Shown here in pieces: positions 21,077 through 33,235 of a stretch of DNA of 64,000 nucleotides. The notes beneath the pieces are model-generated. The model was not told the origin of the DNA, made no database searches, and worked only from the letters and a program-made list of their open reading frames with translations. The DNA lies in NCBI GenBank assembly GCA_025617745.1, contig CM046855.1:13981880-14045879 (forward strand), written 5' to 3'. The position numbers were made by a program, and so were the translations under genes. Numbering within the stretch: the first letter of the stretch is position 1; every line of letters starts with the position of its first letter. This DNA comes from Heliocidaris erythrogramma (lineage: Eukaryota > Echinodermata > Echinoidea > Camarodonta > Echinometridae).

Positions 21077-24000
21077 GGATTGTCAGAGAGGGGGCAATGT
21101 TTGAAATCTTCACACTTTTTCCGAGAAATGTTTGTGCGAAATGTGTTCTTCAGAAAGCTTCCCCAGCCCTCTGAGACTCGCTGTTAAGCGAAGTTGGTGA
21201 TGTGATTTTGGATTTTGCTTGGATTTTGTAGTGGCTCCATCGTTCCACACATGGATCTCCATTATAATCTGGACAAGGGGAATCAAACGCCATGAGAACG
21301 TAGCCGAAAGAAGATGGATCCCTCTTTACAAACAGGGGAACAATGCCATATACGTAAATCAGGGGGAGGATATTATTTCTCTATCAAAGGAGAATTGAAA
21401 TACAAACACCTTACTTTGCTAACAATGCCGACTTAGATTAAATATTTGCACCTATTATATATAGCGATTAAGATTAAATACAATAAGAACTAACATGTAA
21501 TTCGCATTTTCACGAATCAGTCTTCATTGAAAACACTTGAAATATTATGCCCGATTTCAGGAGAACAAATCACAATGTATCTATAAAATTAACCTTACAA
21601 TTGATTTCTTTGAATGTGTTTCTATACGTTATCAAAGAAACAGGTAATCATCTATTTTTCCACAAACTACATACAGGAGTGTTTTTAGTATAACTAACCG
21701 ATGCTTAAACTAAATTATAATGAATGTATTCGGAACAGTCATCGATGAAGCGAAATTTGTCATTTAGTATGCTTCACCATGCTTAAGTCATGTTTTATCG
21801 AGTGATTTTTATACCTTTATTGATTCCTTAGAGGGTAACAACCACTTAGTATATACCAGCTTAATATTATACATGTATATTGTGCCACAAAGAGGCATGG
21901 GCTCATTGTATTTTGCAGGTGTTTGCCCGCACATTTGAAGCCCATGTATTTTATTGATAAGACCCACAATAATCAATCCGTCAGGTTATATTAATTTCAG
22001 TTGACATGGTTGATGAATGGCATATTACTCCCAAATTCTAAACAGCTGCAAAGTTTTTTTCTTCAAAAAAAAAAAGGGTGATATAAATCAAATGAGAGGT
22101 ATCAATCATCTGGTCGCCGTAAACATTAGCTTCATCTTTTGTATTTTGTCATAACTCCTATCATATCTTGACAAAGTGTGATCCATATAAGTCATGATTG
22201 TGTCTATATGAAAAAGTATCTTTATTTCATATTTTAGGATCACACTTTATTAATTAATTTCTTTTGATACGGATGTCAAAGAAGTTGTTTATGGCTATTT
22301 AGTTTGATGCCATACTTTTAAGTACTGTCAAGGATCAAGATAGTCAATCAAAATTTCACAACCTTCACTGCCGTTGGTAAACCTTCAATAAAATTTCTGG
22401 ATTTAGAAAGAAAAAAGAAAGAAAGAAAGCTGCTCTTAAGCACGATGTTGGTGGACTACGAATTCCATTCATGGACGACGGTTGTAACTATTCACGATGT
22501 ACAAGAATGTGCTGCATATACTGTTTTTGCATATACTGTTTTTGGCTCTCCAATGTAACACCTCCAAAGGTCAACATCTAAAGAGGATGTTAAGTAAAGA
22601 TTATTCAGTGGTCCTTGTTCCCAGCTCTTGAGCAGCACATCAACCCTGTCCAACACTCTTAGACACGTTCGTAACAGTTTAAGAGCTTGTCAATGATCTT
22701 TATTCAGCATTAAAGTGGAGTTCAGGGTTTAGCATATCGTGTGACTTGACTACGGCTGAAACTTGAGCCGTGCCGCGTTTCTAAAGTCATTTCAACTGGA
22801 GGAGGAATTAGGTAATATGCAGTTCCGGATTTGTTTCTGACAAGCTGCTTTGAATATGGGAATGACCTTTAAACGATGCAGCAGGTGAGAGTCACTAACA
22901 GGGAAACACTGTGGGATTCCATGGCAGGAAAGGTGTTCTGATTTCCTTGATAATTTAAGGACTACGCTTTAGGCCATTTCCTGTTTTTTTTCATCTCTAG
23001 AATCTTTTGTAATGTTATAACCCTTACCATATGCCAAGTGTGCTGTATTCAAATAGTATATGCTGTGGAATCAAAACGAGTTCTGAGTTTATAAAGGTTC
23101 TATTGTCAACCTCATTTTTTCTTTAGAAGAAAACATCTAAAATTGTGTCTTAAATAGTTGCAATACTGTGTACTCGTCTTCCTATAATACTCTTGCGATT
23201 CAAAATAATTCAGTAATCCAAATTTGTCAGATATATCATAAGTAGTTGGGTTGCGACGAAATGGAATGGCAAACGGCTGAAATGATGTAAAGATGCAATC
23301 ACGGTGTAGTTTCAAAGTTATACCGTCACAGAGATCCCTGCTTTGAATATCCGCTTCTTTAAATTTTAATTGAAGACTTAACAGGACTGCGGAAACGGTT
23401 TCGAATGCAAACAGGAAAGAAGGAGGACAAAAACGTTTGATCCCTTATCTGGATAGAATGAAGTGCTTGTGATGGTCACTTATTGTATAATTACCATGGT
23501 TACTTGACAAAAGGAAAGATAAGACCTATGATATAATATTGGTAGTTGTTGGTATTCAGACCTCTCATCGTGTGACAATCCGCCTCAACAGAAAATCGGG
23601 ATGAAATAGTGGGGAGAGATATGGAATGTAAATCTTGCAGTTCCTCTGATAATATGACAATCTGTTTCTCTCCCGATTTTAATTCCCCCTCCCCCTCTCT
23701 CTCTCTCTTTCTCTCTCGGTTTGTTTCACTATCTCTTAATATTAGCCATGCTAACCACACGCATAATACACCTTTTTTCTCCAGCTTTTTTCTCAGGCTT
23801 CATATAATCCCTTTTCTCTCTATCACTCTATAATAATATTTTATATATAAATATTAATATATACATATTGTGTCCGTTTATGTTCTTTTCCCTACCGAAC
23901 TCTACCTTTTCCTCTTTTCTCTCGCTCTCTGTGTCTCTAAAATAAGTAGACATATTACTATCTCTCGAATGCGCTGAACTTTTTCTTCTCCCGTCCCAAT

Positions 24001-24954
24001 TTTCAATCGCCTATTTTCTTACACTTCATTAATCTTTCTTATCGGGTTGTCTATACACAGGGATTATAAATCCGATGGGAAAATAATACTGTATTCGACC
24101 ATGTTGGAGATGTGCCAGGGTGTAGACGTGCATGAAAGGAGGTGGATATGTAAAACATAAATTTGAGCTGTTGTGATGAGATTACATTGAAAATTTACGA
24201 CAGATTGATTATGAAGTACATATCTGGTGTATACTGTAAGGTTTTGGATTCATCGAAATGATAGGACGCTCACTAAACCTTTCTGAAAGTAATATGTTGT
24301 ACACATATTAAAGTGTACTTCTGGCATGAAAATTTCTTCCAAATTTTAATTTAATTTTCAGCTATTTCTCGTCATACATTATTTCGAATATGGGGGCATT
24401 TAAAGGGTCATCCGTTATCTTCCAAACTGTCATATAAATACTGAGAAATATCACAATTTTTTTATTCATCTTTACCACCACCCACCCTTTTCTTTAAAGT
24501 TTTGATTTACTGTGCCTGCGTTGACCCTCTGGGAATCTTGCAATAGCGGCCATAGACGGACGGACGTGGGCGTACGTTGAACAGGTGACCATTAAGCTCT
24601 GCTCGAACAGGGGTTGGGGCAAAATGCACGCTCGATTGAATGTAATTGCCCGCACTGACATGGTGGAATATATGGATATATTGATCTAGATTATATCACG
24701 CTGTGATCACTCCACTATGTATACATTAATTCTATCACCAAAACTAACGGCAGTTTCCTCCACACACAAGGCAGTGCAATTGAACCAATAACTAAAACAC
24801 GGTAAAGCACTGTCCTGAAGCAAAACGAAAAACTTCTGAAAATGCCAAGGAAGCTCTCCTAATGTTTGGGATGGTGTATAACATTTTTATTGTCATTCTT
24901 AAGACACATTTTGTATAGTTGCAAACAATCTAAACACACAAGTAAAAAAAAGTA

Positions 24955-24968
24955 CCCCCCCCCCCCCC
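24955..24968. repeat. 14-nt C homopolymer
   Basis: Plus-strand C run near the left border of a foldback. Confidence 0.9.
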
Positions 24969-24979
24969 TCCCTTTATCA

Positions 24980-25648
24980 AAATGGCGTAAGTGGTTTTTA
25001 GCAAAATAACTTGACAGGAGTGTTCCCATACAGTTATAGACTAACTTTCCTGCAAAATGAGATTGATCCATTGAGTCATGCATGAGTGAGCAAGCATTAA
25101 AAGGCAAAATTGTCACTTTTCAAAAGTCACAAGGGTCATTTTGGGGTTTCTGTGAAACGAGATTTTTAGCGAATTCGGTTTCTGGTGTATATTTATGTGT
25201 TTTTGTTATTGTTGTTTATTATCCATCGTTTGACCCCCTCACACCTATCCCGACACTTTTCTCATTATTATGGTTGGGTGAGCACATTTCTTTTTTTTTT
25301 AATTCAACCCTCGTGAATTTCAGCTTAATGAAAGAAAATAACTCCAGATATTTTTACCAAAATGTATCATCACATGTTGTGTGAACATAAGAGGTTGTCA
25401 TCGTGTCATGGTTGAGTGAGCACACTTTAAAAATCGCGCAAGAAATGCTAAAATGTACTGTTAATACAGCATAAAAAATGGCCCTTATGACTTTTGAAAA
25501 GTGACATTTTTTGCCTTTAATGTTTGCCCACTCATGCATGACTCGATGGATCAATCTTATTTTTGCAGAGAAGTTAGTCAATAAGGGTAAAAGTACTCTT
25601 GCCAAGTTGTTTTGCTCACAACCCTTTCGTTAAGTAGTTACGCCAATT
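24980..25648. mobile_element. Foldback element, ~165-bp arms
   Basis: Arms at about 24980-25145 and 25478-25648 match as reverse complements. Shared blocks include GATTGATCCAT, GAGTCATGCATGAGTG, AAAGGCAAAA and TGTCACTTTTCAAAAGTCA, with ends AAAATGGCGTAA and CAAATTGGCGTAA. An additional pair in the middle (GGTTGGGTGAGCACA near 25273 and GGTTGAGTGAGCACA near 25409) is in direct orientation. Confidence 0.75.
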
Positions 25649-26399
25649 TGATTAAGAAGGAGGTTTACTTTTTGTGTTGTGTTTATTTGATTAAACTCCG
25701 GTCTTGGTCCTATTTTAGAAATGAAAATGTCACATGAAAATGTCACATGAAAATTTATCCACGGATTGCTCAGTCCTATAAAGCCCGCTCGCCATAATAT
25801 CCGATTTCTGGGGGAAAAATGCAATTGCATGCAATATGATATGGACATTTAAACAAATGCATGTATAATCTTCCTGATCGGATTTCTGAACAATATGAGT
25901 AATAAAAGTCAAAATTTTAATGCAACTTCAGCTCTATCACATAATTCTGATCGAAACTTAAGAACCTTAAACTGAATGATAGTAAGCTCCAGGGAAACAA
26001 ACGGCACTTTGCGATTATTTTTGGAACCTAAAGAACTAAATATACCAAAGTAGGTTCTTGTAAACAAGTTTGATCAGACCTACTTCTTTATAACTTGAGC
26101 TTTTGAACTTGTGAATTATCGGTAGAGTAATGGCGTTTAACCTGAGGTGAATACCGGATCGACCCCACATCCAATGATTATGGATTTAAATCTGTATTCT
26201 ATAAAGGATCGAATACCCATGTAGACAGATAAAAATAAGATAAGCCATCAGGACGTATGTGGGGGTTAGGATATCACATCATTTCATGCTCGATCTCTTA
26301 CATGTCTTAGTCGAAACCAGGGTAAGAATAGCAACACAAGTTTACACACATACAGCAAACGTTCTTTTAAAGCAATTAAAATTAGATTTAAAGATTAAG

Positions 26400-27560
26400 A
26401 AGTGTTATTCTTAAAGGATCCTGTGACGTTGATGTCAGCAGGTGAGCGTAGAACATGTGTAGGTGTTAAAACAGTACATGTTAAAACATGTTAACAAAGA
26501 AACAAGCTTTAAAAGCAATTAGCGTTTGTTTCAACAGAATTAAAGTACGGATCAATGTGATGTCAAGAAGATTTTGATGCATCAAATAAGTGATTATCAA
26601 CAGTGAATTCATTTTAACTGAAGATAACGATAAATCTGCAATAAAAAAGAACAAACTTTGAATAAAATAAAGCATTATCAAAATAAGAATTGATGTGTTG
26701 TATTTTGATTATGATGATAATTACGATGTACATTAAACAGACGTGCAAGGAATGTGAATACATTTCAAATTCGATTTTCGAACGTGATATATTATGCTGT
26801 AAATATTAAAGAAGAAATCAACTAGGGTGTATTAAATAAAGAGATAGCATTCTTCGGATTCAGATTAATGTGCTATCATCACGTGGATACATTCATTAAG
26901 CAAATATCAAATTTCAATACCATTTCAATTACGAAATTCAACTGTGAACAAGTAAATATGCCTTAAGAAATAGAACAGAAGATAATTATTAAAACAAGGA
27001 GCCTTTCTCAGATACTGATTAATGTGCCGTCTTCTGAAGATTTTGATGTATACATGTGTAAAACAAATGAAAAACGAGGTGAATTCATTTCATGCGGAAA
27101 TCGAATATGAACAATACATTTTCCTATAAATTATCAATGATCGGGTAATAAAACAAATACAGGTTAATGTGCTATCTTCGGTAGATGTGGACACCTTGAT
27201 AGTTGGGGTATTTTAATGTGAGTAAAGTAAGTAAATACGCTATTAAAATGTAACGGTCATTAATACGATACTTCAAATCGGTCCTAATCACTATTAGTAC
27301 TAAAGGAATCATTGACTAAGTGGATATCAGAGGTCATTGATGAAATACTTTCCATAATACTTGAATATTTCAGATTCAAACAGAGAATTTTTAATTCAAA
27401 CAAACACGGTATTACTATTTTCTGGAAGTATATACTGATGCATTCAAAAGGAAGGTATTGTGCATGAGCATAAAGATATTTTATGCTGATATTGTAAATG
27501 AAAGTGTTTTTTCATAATTCAATAATAGTATTTTATCTTCCATAAATGTAGACATATTTC
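26400..27560. repeat. Ancient tandem array, ~150-bp period
   Basis: Diverged blocks built on CAGATTAATGTGCTATCTTC followed by GATTTTGATGTATACAT and ATTCATTTC recur near 26545, 26868, 27018 and 27165, and more weakly near 26720 and 27530. Spacings are about 145-160 bp or multiples. The copies are strongly diverged, so the array is old. No coding signal. Confidence 0.5.
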
Positions 27561-30500
27561 ACATTCGGATATATTGAGCAAAACAAAAACGGTATTGAAA
27601 ATAATCATTGGATGTTAAAACAGAGGACAAAAATAAATGGAAAACAAACTTTGAAATTGAATCAACTCCACTTTCCGATGTGTGCCCAGGCCTAGGCTCT
27701 GAAAAAAAATCGACAATCCATCTAGAATATTGTGCTTCTTTTCTTTTTCTTTTTTTAAATAAAAGATGTGCTTGCCGAAAAAAAATTCTAGTTCAAAAGA
27801 TGAAAGTAGATTGTAAATTTAGGTCATTTTATAGCAATCCATATCGTATTGGTTGGATGATGATGAATTAGGAATGATAGCGACAATGAACGCAGAAATA
27901 GAGTCAAATGAACGTTTTCCTTATCATCCGTCCAGGTGGAAAGATAAAAGACTTTATTCGAAGTTTTAGTGAGAAACTGCACTGCAAAGGCGTATAGGAA
28001 TCAAGGAAGAAATGGAGATAATGAGAGAGATGGATAAAAGAAAGAGAGAAAAGAGGTATGAGCCAGTAAGAATGCTATATTTGTCATGGTGAAAATTACG
28101 AAATACCACCGTTCCCTCCCCAAAAGGAGGGGCAACTAAAATCCCCCCTCCCGCCACGACAAGGTGAGATTTAGGAAGGTAGTCAGGATTCCCGAATCAT
28201 TTACCTCCTTTTATTCCTTCTTGAACATAATGATATTTATGAAATTAGTATTTTTTTTCCGACCAAAGATCAGCAATCATCTATTGTACAGGAGACTGAT
28301 GAAAGGTCAGATTTATGCCCCGCTTGGATTATCCATTGCGTGCTTAAGAAGACCTTTGCACAGCATTTCTGTTTGAAGATACATTCTTAAAGAACGGTTT
28401 TGAGAGACTATTACTCACAGCTTTTGAATCTTTACAGATCATTCATGATATAGAAATAAATGTTTTCTTCAAAATGGCATCTACTATTTTGAGAGCAAAG
28501 AACGGTTTCATGACTTTCAAAAATGATCTCAAATATAATGTCTTTCTTTTGATCATTCACATGCGACATTTAAAACAGTGTCTCGATGCAAAACAAGCAG
28601 GCATTAAAAGGCTCGCGTTCCTAATGATTACCTATCGCAAACAATGGAATTCTATTTGGGCCATGTGACATTTAATGGAAGAAAATCACATGCATGAGCT
28701 CAAGGGCAAAATGAATTTCCATCGAGAAGTCATCATCTGCCTCTAATGCATTCATCTATGTTTTCACAGTGTAACCATTTGACTAGATTATTAAAAGCTG
28801 CTCAAGCAAAGGCAATATGGGTAATGGAAATGCTTTTAATGAATTTCCCTCAATTATTTTTATTGTTTATGGCTTACTTTTCAATATCAAAATGTAAACA
28901 GACCATAAATTTTATTGTTCTTGTTTCTTCATAGACATTGAGTCATTTTGTGTGTTGGAGCGAAAGGGAAAGTTGACCGCCGCTACATCACAGTACCGAT
29001 ACGGCCAATTTGAAATTCCCGTATGAATTTTGAAAAATAATAACTCTTATTGCTTGTCCGATTTCGTTCGAGCTTTCACCACTATGCTCCTCTGATGTTC
29101 TGCATTCAAGCAAATCAAAATATTACAATGGTTGGATTATCTATTAAAGTCGTAACTTCACTGTGGATTTTTTGTTTAAAACTTTGATGTGTTTGCACAC
29201 TTTCGATGAAGCGTTCTTCTTTTCCCCCTAGATAGGCATGGATCTGCTCCGATGACGTAAGACTTTTGGAAACGGCGAGTGCAGACTGCTTAAAATAGAG
29301 CAGATAGCCTTACATGCATGCTTGTGGCCTTATATATCGACATTATTCAGAACGAATGTTTTGCATCTTATTGTTGAAGCGATAGACGTATAAGAAGTGA
29401 CATTCACGTATGATGATAGTGATACACAGGTGTTCATGGCAGCCTTAAGGGAAGGCTCCTCTTCGATATTTCAGAATCATTTCTAGTTACGTAAACACAG
29501 TTTATTAACAACAACAAAAAACAACAACAAAGAGACATTATGAACCCGTCGCATTGTGGCAAGATTAAGTCGATTGTCGCCATAACAAACACGTAGTGAC
29601 ACCAGAGATGGGTAAGCTACAGTCAAGGTACTATAGAGTTTATGACTGCAAGGGAATGACCTCGCAGGTGCGACATGGTGAGCCATTATAAGCTTATTGT
29701 GAATCGCTACTGTTAAATTACAACAACAACTTTAAGTGTCAGCGTCCTATATAAGGGCCATTCTCCAAAAAGGTGTGCAAAAGTGCGATTTTCGTGTTGC
29801 CAGCATGTCCATACAGTTTAAATCGCTAATTTGTCCCTTGGAAATCAACTTTTTTTGTTTAATTCATCCTAGAGGCTTGACCTCTAAAATATATATCATC
29901 AGCGCTATCAGGACACCCAGGATAATATTAGAAATACAAGCAGAAGTTTGATATCACCTTAAAACCCCATGTCGCCAGGAAAGTAAGTGGTCATATAACA
30001 AGTTCTTACTCGTTAACATATCATTCAATTAAGTCTTTTGTACGTCATTCCATTGACCCTTAAGTGCCTTCAGGACAAATAATATTACATAACAATATGA
30101 GGTTTTCATATTTCTCTTGGGGCTCATTTATACCATGTCGCCAAATCGCAGTCAGATACGTTACCCGCTTTTGTGACTCCACAGAGAAGGTCAAAGTAAT
30201 TCCGCATAGCTGTGTAATTGAACGAGTTAAACAGAGTCAACCTCAAGCATAAATGGCACCATGATATATTCATGGAATCTCTTGTTACAAAATTATATAC
30301 AGATCCAACCACTTGGAAAACTACTGTTACGATGAGCTAATATCAGATACGTTACTTCAATTTTGTTTCATTAAGAAAAAAAAGTATGGTGTAAATGAAC
30401 GCAAGGCTCAGGTACTTTTTAATACTTACGCTAATGTTTAATCACACACCGGAAATTACTTAAGAAAATCATTATTTTTCTGCAAATAGTGTGAGAAAAG

Positions 30501-31122
30501 AAACGGCACGTCATATACGTTACAATCAAATACGTTACTGATTGAATGTATCAGGCAGCATGATCAACGCAAGGCGCTTTGGAGAACATATTTTACTTTT
30601 GGGACCGCGTGCTTTATACTTTTGTAAGTATAGCGGCTTAATTCCTGTCGATCTGTGTGCTCTTATTGCCAAGTATAGGTACGGTAACTTATCTGATCAG
30701 ATCAGATTAGTAATGTATCTGACAAGATATTTATTTCTCATGTTATAGCCCATAACTACAAAATATTATGCCTACATAATTATTATGTAATTATTAATAA
30801 TGAAATTTTAACCTCTTCTGCTGACACATTCCTTATCTTCTCTCTCGATCCTTTCATTTTTCCTCAATTCTTCAAATTCCTCAAATCTGGGTGGGTGGTA
30901 ACGTAACTGATGAGATAATTATGTATTGCTCATTTGTCGTTTATAATTTTCTTGAGACATTATTTATTACAGGAACAATGGGAATGGAATTTATACGTAT
31001 TATCTTCATAAAAATCTTCTCTAACTTCATTTTCACCGTCTTCCGTAACTGCAAATTTCAAGACTATCTCTGAAAAAACATTGTAGTTTTGTGATTTCTT
31101 GTTAGTGTTCGTTTTTTACATA

Positions 31123-31648
31123 GGGTAGGTGCAGGTAATATGGGGCTGCAGGTAATATGGGACCCTGAGCTGAGGTTCACAGTAAAAGCCACAGCAACCA
31201 TACATATTTTGTCAATTTCACTGAGCTGGAAGCCTAAGCATTGCATTATTCTTGGCATAGGACTGGTCTGCAGGTTTACTTTTCTTCAGACGATCTATAA
31301 ATTATATAATTTTAAGTCAACATATTCATTAAAGGTTCTTAAAATGTGAAATCATCTTACAGTTTAAAGTAAATACCAGACATAATAGAGTCGTTTTAAT
31401 GTGAACCTAATGTCTTTAATTAATGGTCCCATATTACCTGCACTGCAGGTAATATGGGACTATTGGTGATGATGTCATAATTTGCATATAATGGACAGGG
31501 GGCTGGTGATAATTTTGTTTTCTTTACATTAAAAGTTAGACTAGTCGTTACTGATTCATGGGAACAAAGTATATTCTGTGTGTCTTTATTTGTCTTTATG
31601 CAAATTATGCAAATGAGCTTAAGGGTCCCATATTACCTGCACCTACCC
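31123..31648. mobile_element. Nested MITE with repeated GCAGGTAATATGGG
   Basis: The ends are inverted: GGGTAGGTGCAGGTAATAT on the left and the matching reverse complement on the right, inside apparent TA target duplications. The 14-mer GCAGGTAATATGGG occurs at both ends, a second time just inside the left end (near 31148), and as a central inverted pair (about 31427-31458). It is inserted within the larger element A. Confidence 0.75.
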
Positions 31649-32174
31649 TATATATCAATGTTATATAGTATCTACGTTAAGATCGTTCTTCACGGATAGA
31701 AGTATGTTACTTTTACGAATGCAGTCATATTTTGATGTTCCACAAGTTAGAATGCATTTATTGGTGCTGGGTCTGTTGCTGCATATGCCAACGGAACTTC
31801 CGATGCGTCAAATACGTTACCATACACCGTTCATCATTGCATCCAGAATTTATTTAGTCTGGCAAAGATGTTACGTGTCATTTGTTTTTTTATCACAAGT
31901 GTAATATCTATTCATAACGTTTCATACATAATACATGAGATTAGTGATAAAATTAAACTACAAATAGAAACTCAATTTACGGTTACATATTTCAAGCAGA
32001 AATATATATATATATATATATATATTTGCTTTGTATTTAACCATCACTTTATAAATCACGATCATTTTATTACAGAAAAGATCAAAGTTGACTCCAAAAT
32101 GTTTCCATGATGTTTGTACATATCCAAGCTTTCAGTTTTACATAAGTGTTGACATTTATAAGCAAGAATTAAGC

Positions 32175-32604
32175 TAGCCTTTTGACAAGGCCTCGTGACT
32201 TGGCTATTTTCCTCGTCATGCTGTGCCTGAGATGAGACTAGCCGGCGACGAAAAGAATCAACACGGCCCGGGTGCGCGTTTACGTTTTACAACCAAGCCT
32301 AGGCAGATTTCGCATTTTTCATACTAATACGGTTTATTCCGTCAAGACTAATCTGCATGAATATTCATGAAAACGAATTATAGCGAAGATACGTTTGCTG
32401 ATTGGCTCCTACCTATAAGGTAGCAGATCCTCGCTAGGAACAAAGGATAACATAAGAAATACAGGCCAGGTTCCAAAAGGCCCTCGGACTCACGTCGCTC
32501 GATCGCGCATTCACCGGGCCGGGCGGCTAGTCTTGTTATGCAGCCACCACTAGCTTACTTGCCGAGAAAAATAGCCAAGTCACGAGGGCCTTGTCAAAAG
32601 GCTA
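32175..32604. mobile_element. 430-bp MITE with 9-bp target duplication
   Basis: ~42-bp terminal inverted repeats start TAGCCTTTTGACAAGGCC and continue TCGTGACTTGGCTATTTT on both sides, with few differences. A perfect 9-bp direct repeat GAATTAAGC flanks it (32166-32174 and 32605-32613). A 9-bp duplication is typical of Mutator-like elements; the end sequence alone does not prove the superfamily. It is nested in element A. Confidence 0.85.
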
Positions 32605-32995
32605 GAATTAAGCAGGCTATCAGAGTTTTCTAAGATATTACCTCTTGTAACGTATCTGTGATTTTGCTTCAAAATGTTAAAAGTTTGGAAATATTTCTTG
32701 AAAAAATGTTGGTAGCCCAAAATCACCCGTTGACTTTTTTTTATTTCTAAAGGATTAAATTTTCTGAATTCATAAGTACTAGTATTTAATGAAATCTTTG
32801 ATGTTGAAATTGTGTCATTTGTACAACTCTGATTGCACACTGTTTCGGAGAATGGCCCATAAAGCCCTTCAGAATTGACCGGAATTCAAACGTCTGAAAA
32901 GAATAACCATTGAAATCAATCTCCATCAACACATTTATTTAAATTGACTTTACTCATTTAATCAGTTCCATTGTCAATACTATGTATGTAGTAAT

Positions 32996-33235
32996 AACAG
33001 TAGTAGTTGTTGTTGCTATTGTATTAGTAGTAGTAGCAGCAACAGCACCAGCAGCATCAGCAGTAGCAGTAGTAGTAGTAGTTGTTGTAGTAGTAGCAGT
33101 ATAGTACTAGCAGTAGTAATAATAATAGTAGTAGTAGTAGTAGTCGTCGTATAGTAGTAGCAGTAGTATTAGGAGTAGTAGTAGAAATCAATGGTATTAG
33201 TAGTCGTCTAGTAATAGTAGTAGTACGTACAAGTA
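32996..33235. repeat. (AGT)n trinucleotide microsatellite
   Basis: Long interrupted AGT/AGC tract. Leucine-rich frames on the opposite strand are artefacts of it. Confidence 0.9.

Larger units (their letters stand above)
29755..32858. mobile_element. Large non-autonomous TIR element with 13-bp motif array (A)
   Basis: Both ends read GGGCCATTCTCC inward (29755-29766; reverse complement at 32847-32858), followed by similar AAA(A)...GTGTGCAA. A 4-bp direct repeat ATAA flanks both sides. Inside are nine copies of GTAACGTATCTGA or variants with one or two changes. Reverse copies are at 30152, 30343, 30511, 30526 and 31808; forward copies are at 30684, 30710, 30898 and 32647. Two other MITEs are nested inside (31123-31648 and 32175-32604); removing them leaves about 2.1 kb. 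No transposase-like frame was seen. Related in design to the element at 51277-53327. Confidence 0.65.

Noticed and set aside
26118..26175. tRNA-like stretch GGTAGAGTAATGGCG followed by GGATCGACCCC
   Set aside because: No proper B box (GGTTCGA) and no paired stems.
30152..32659. Regularly recurring short motif considered as a CRISPR-like array
   Set aside because: Copies occur in both orientations with irregular spacing of 15 to over 1000 bp in a eukaryotic intron, so the layout is not a CRISPR array.
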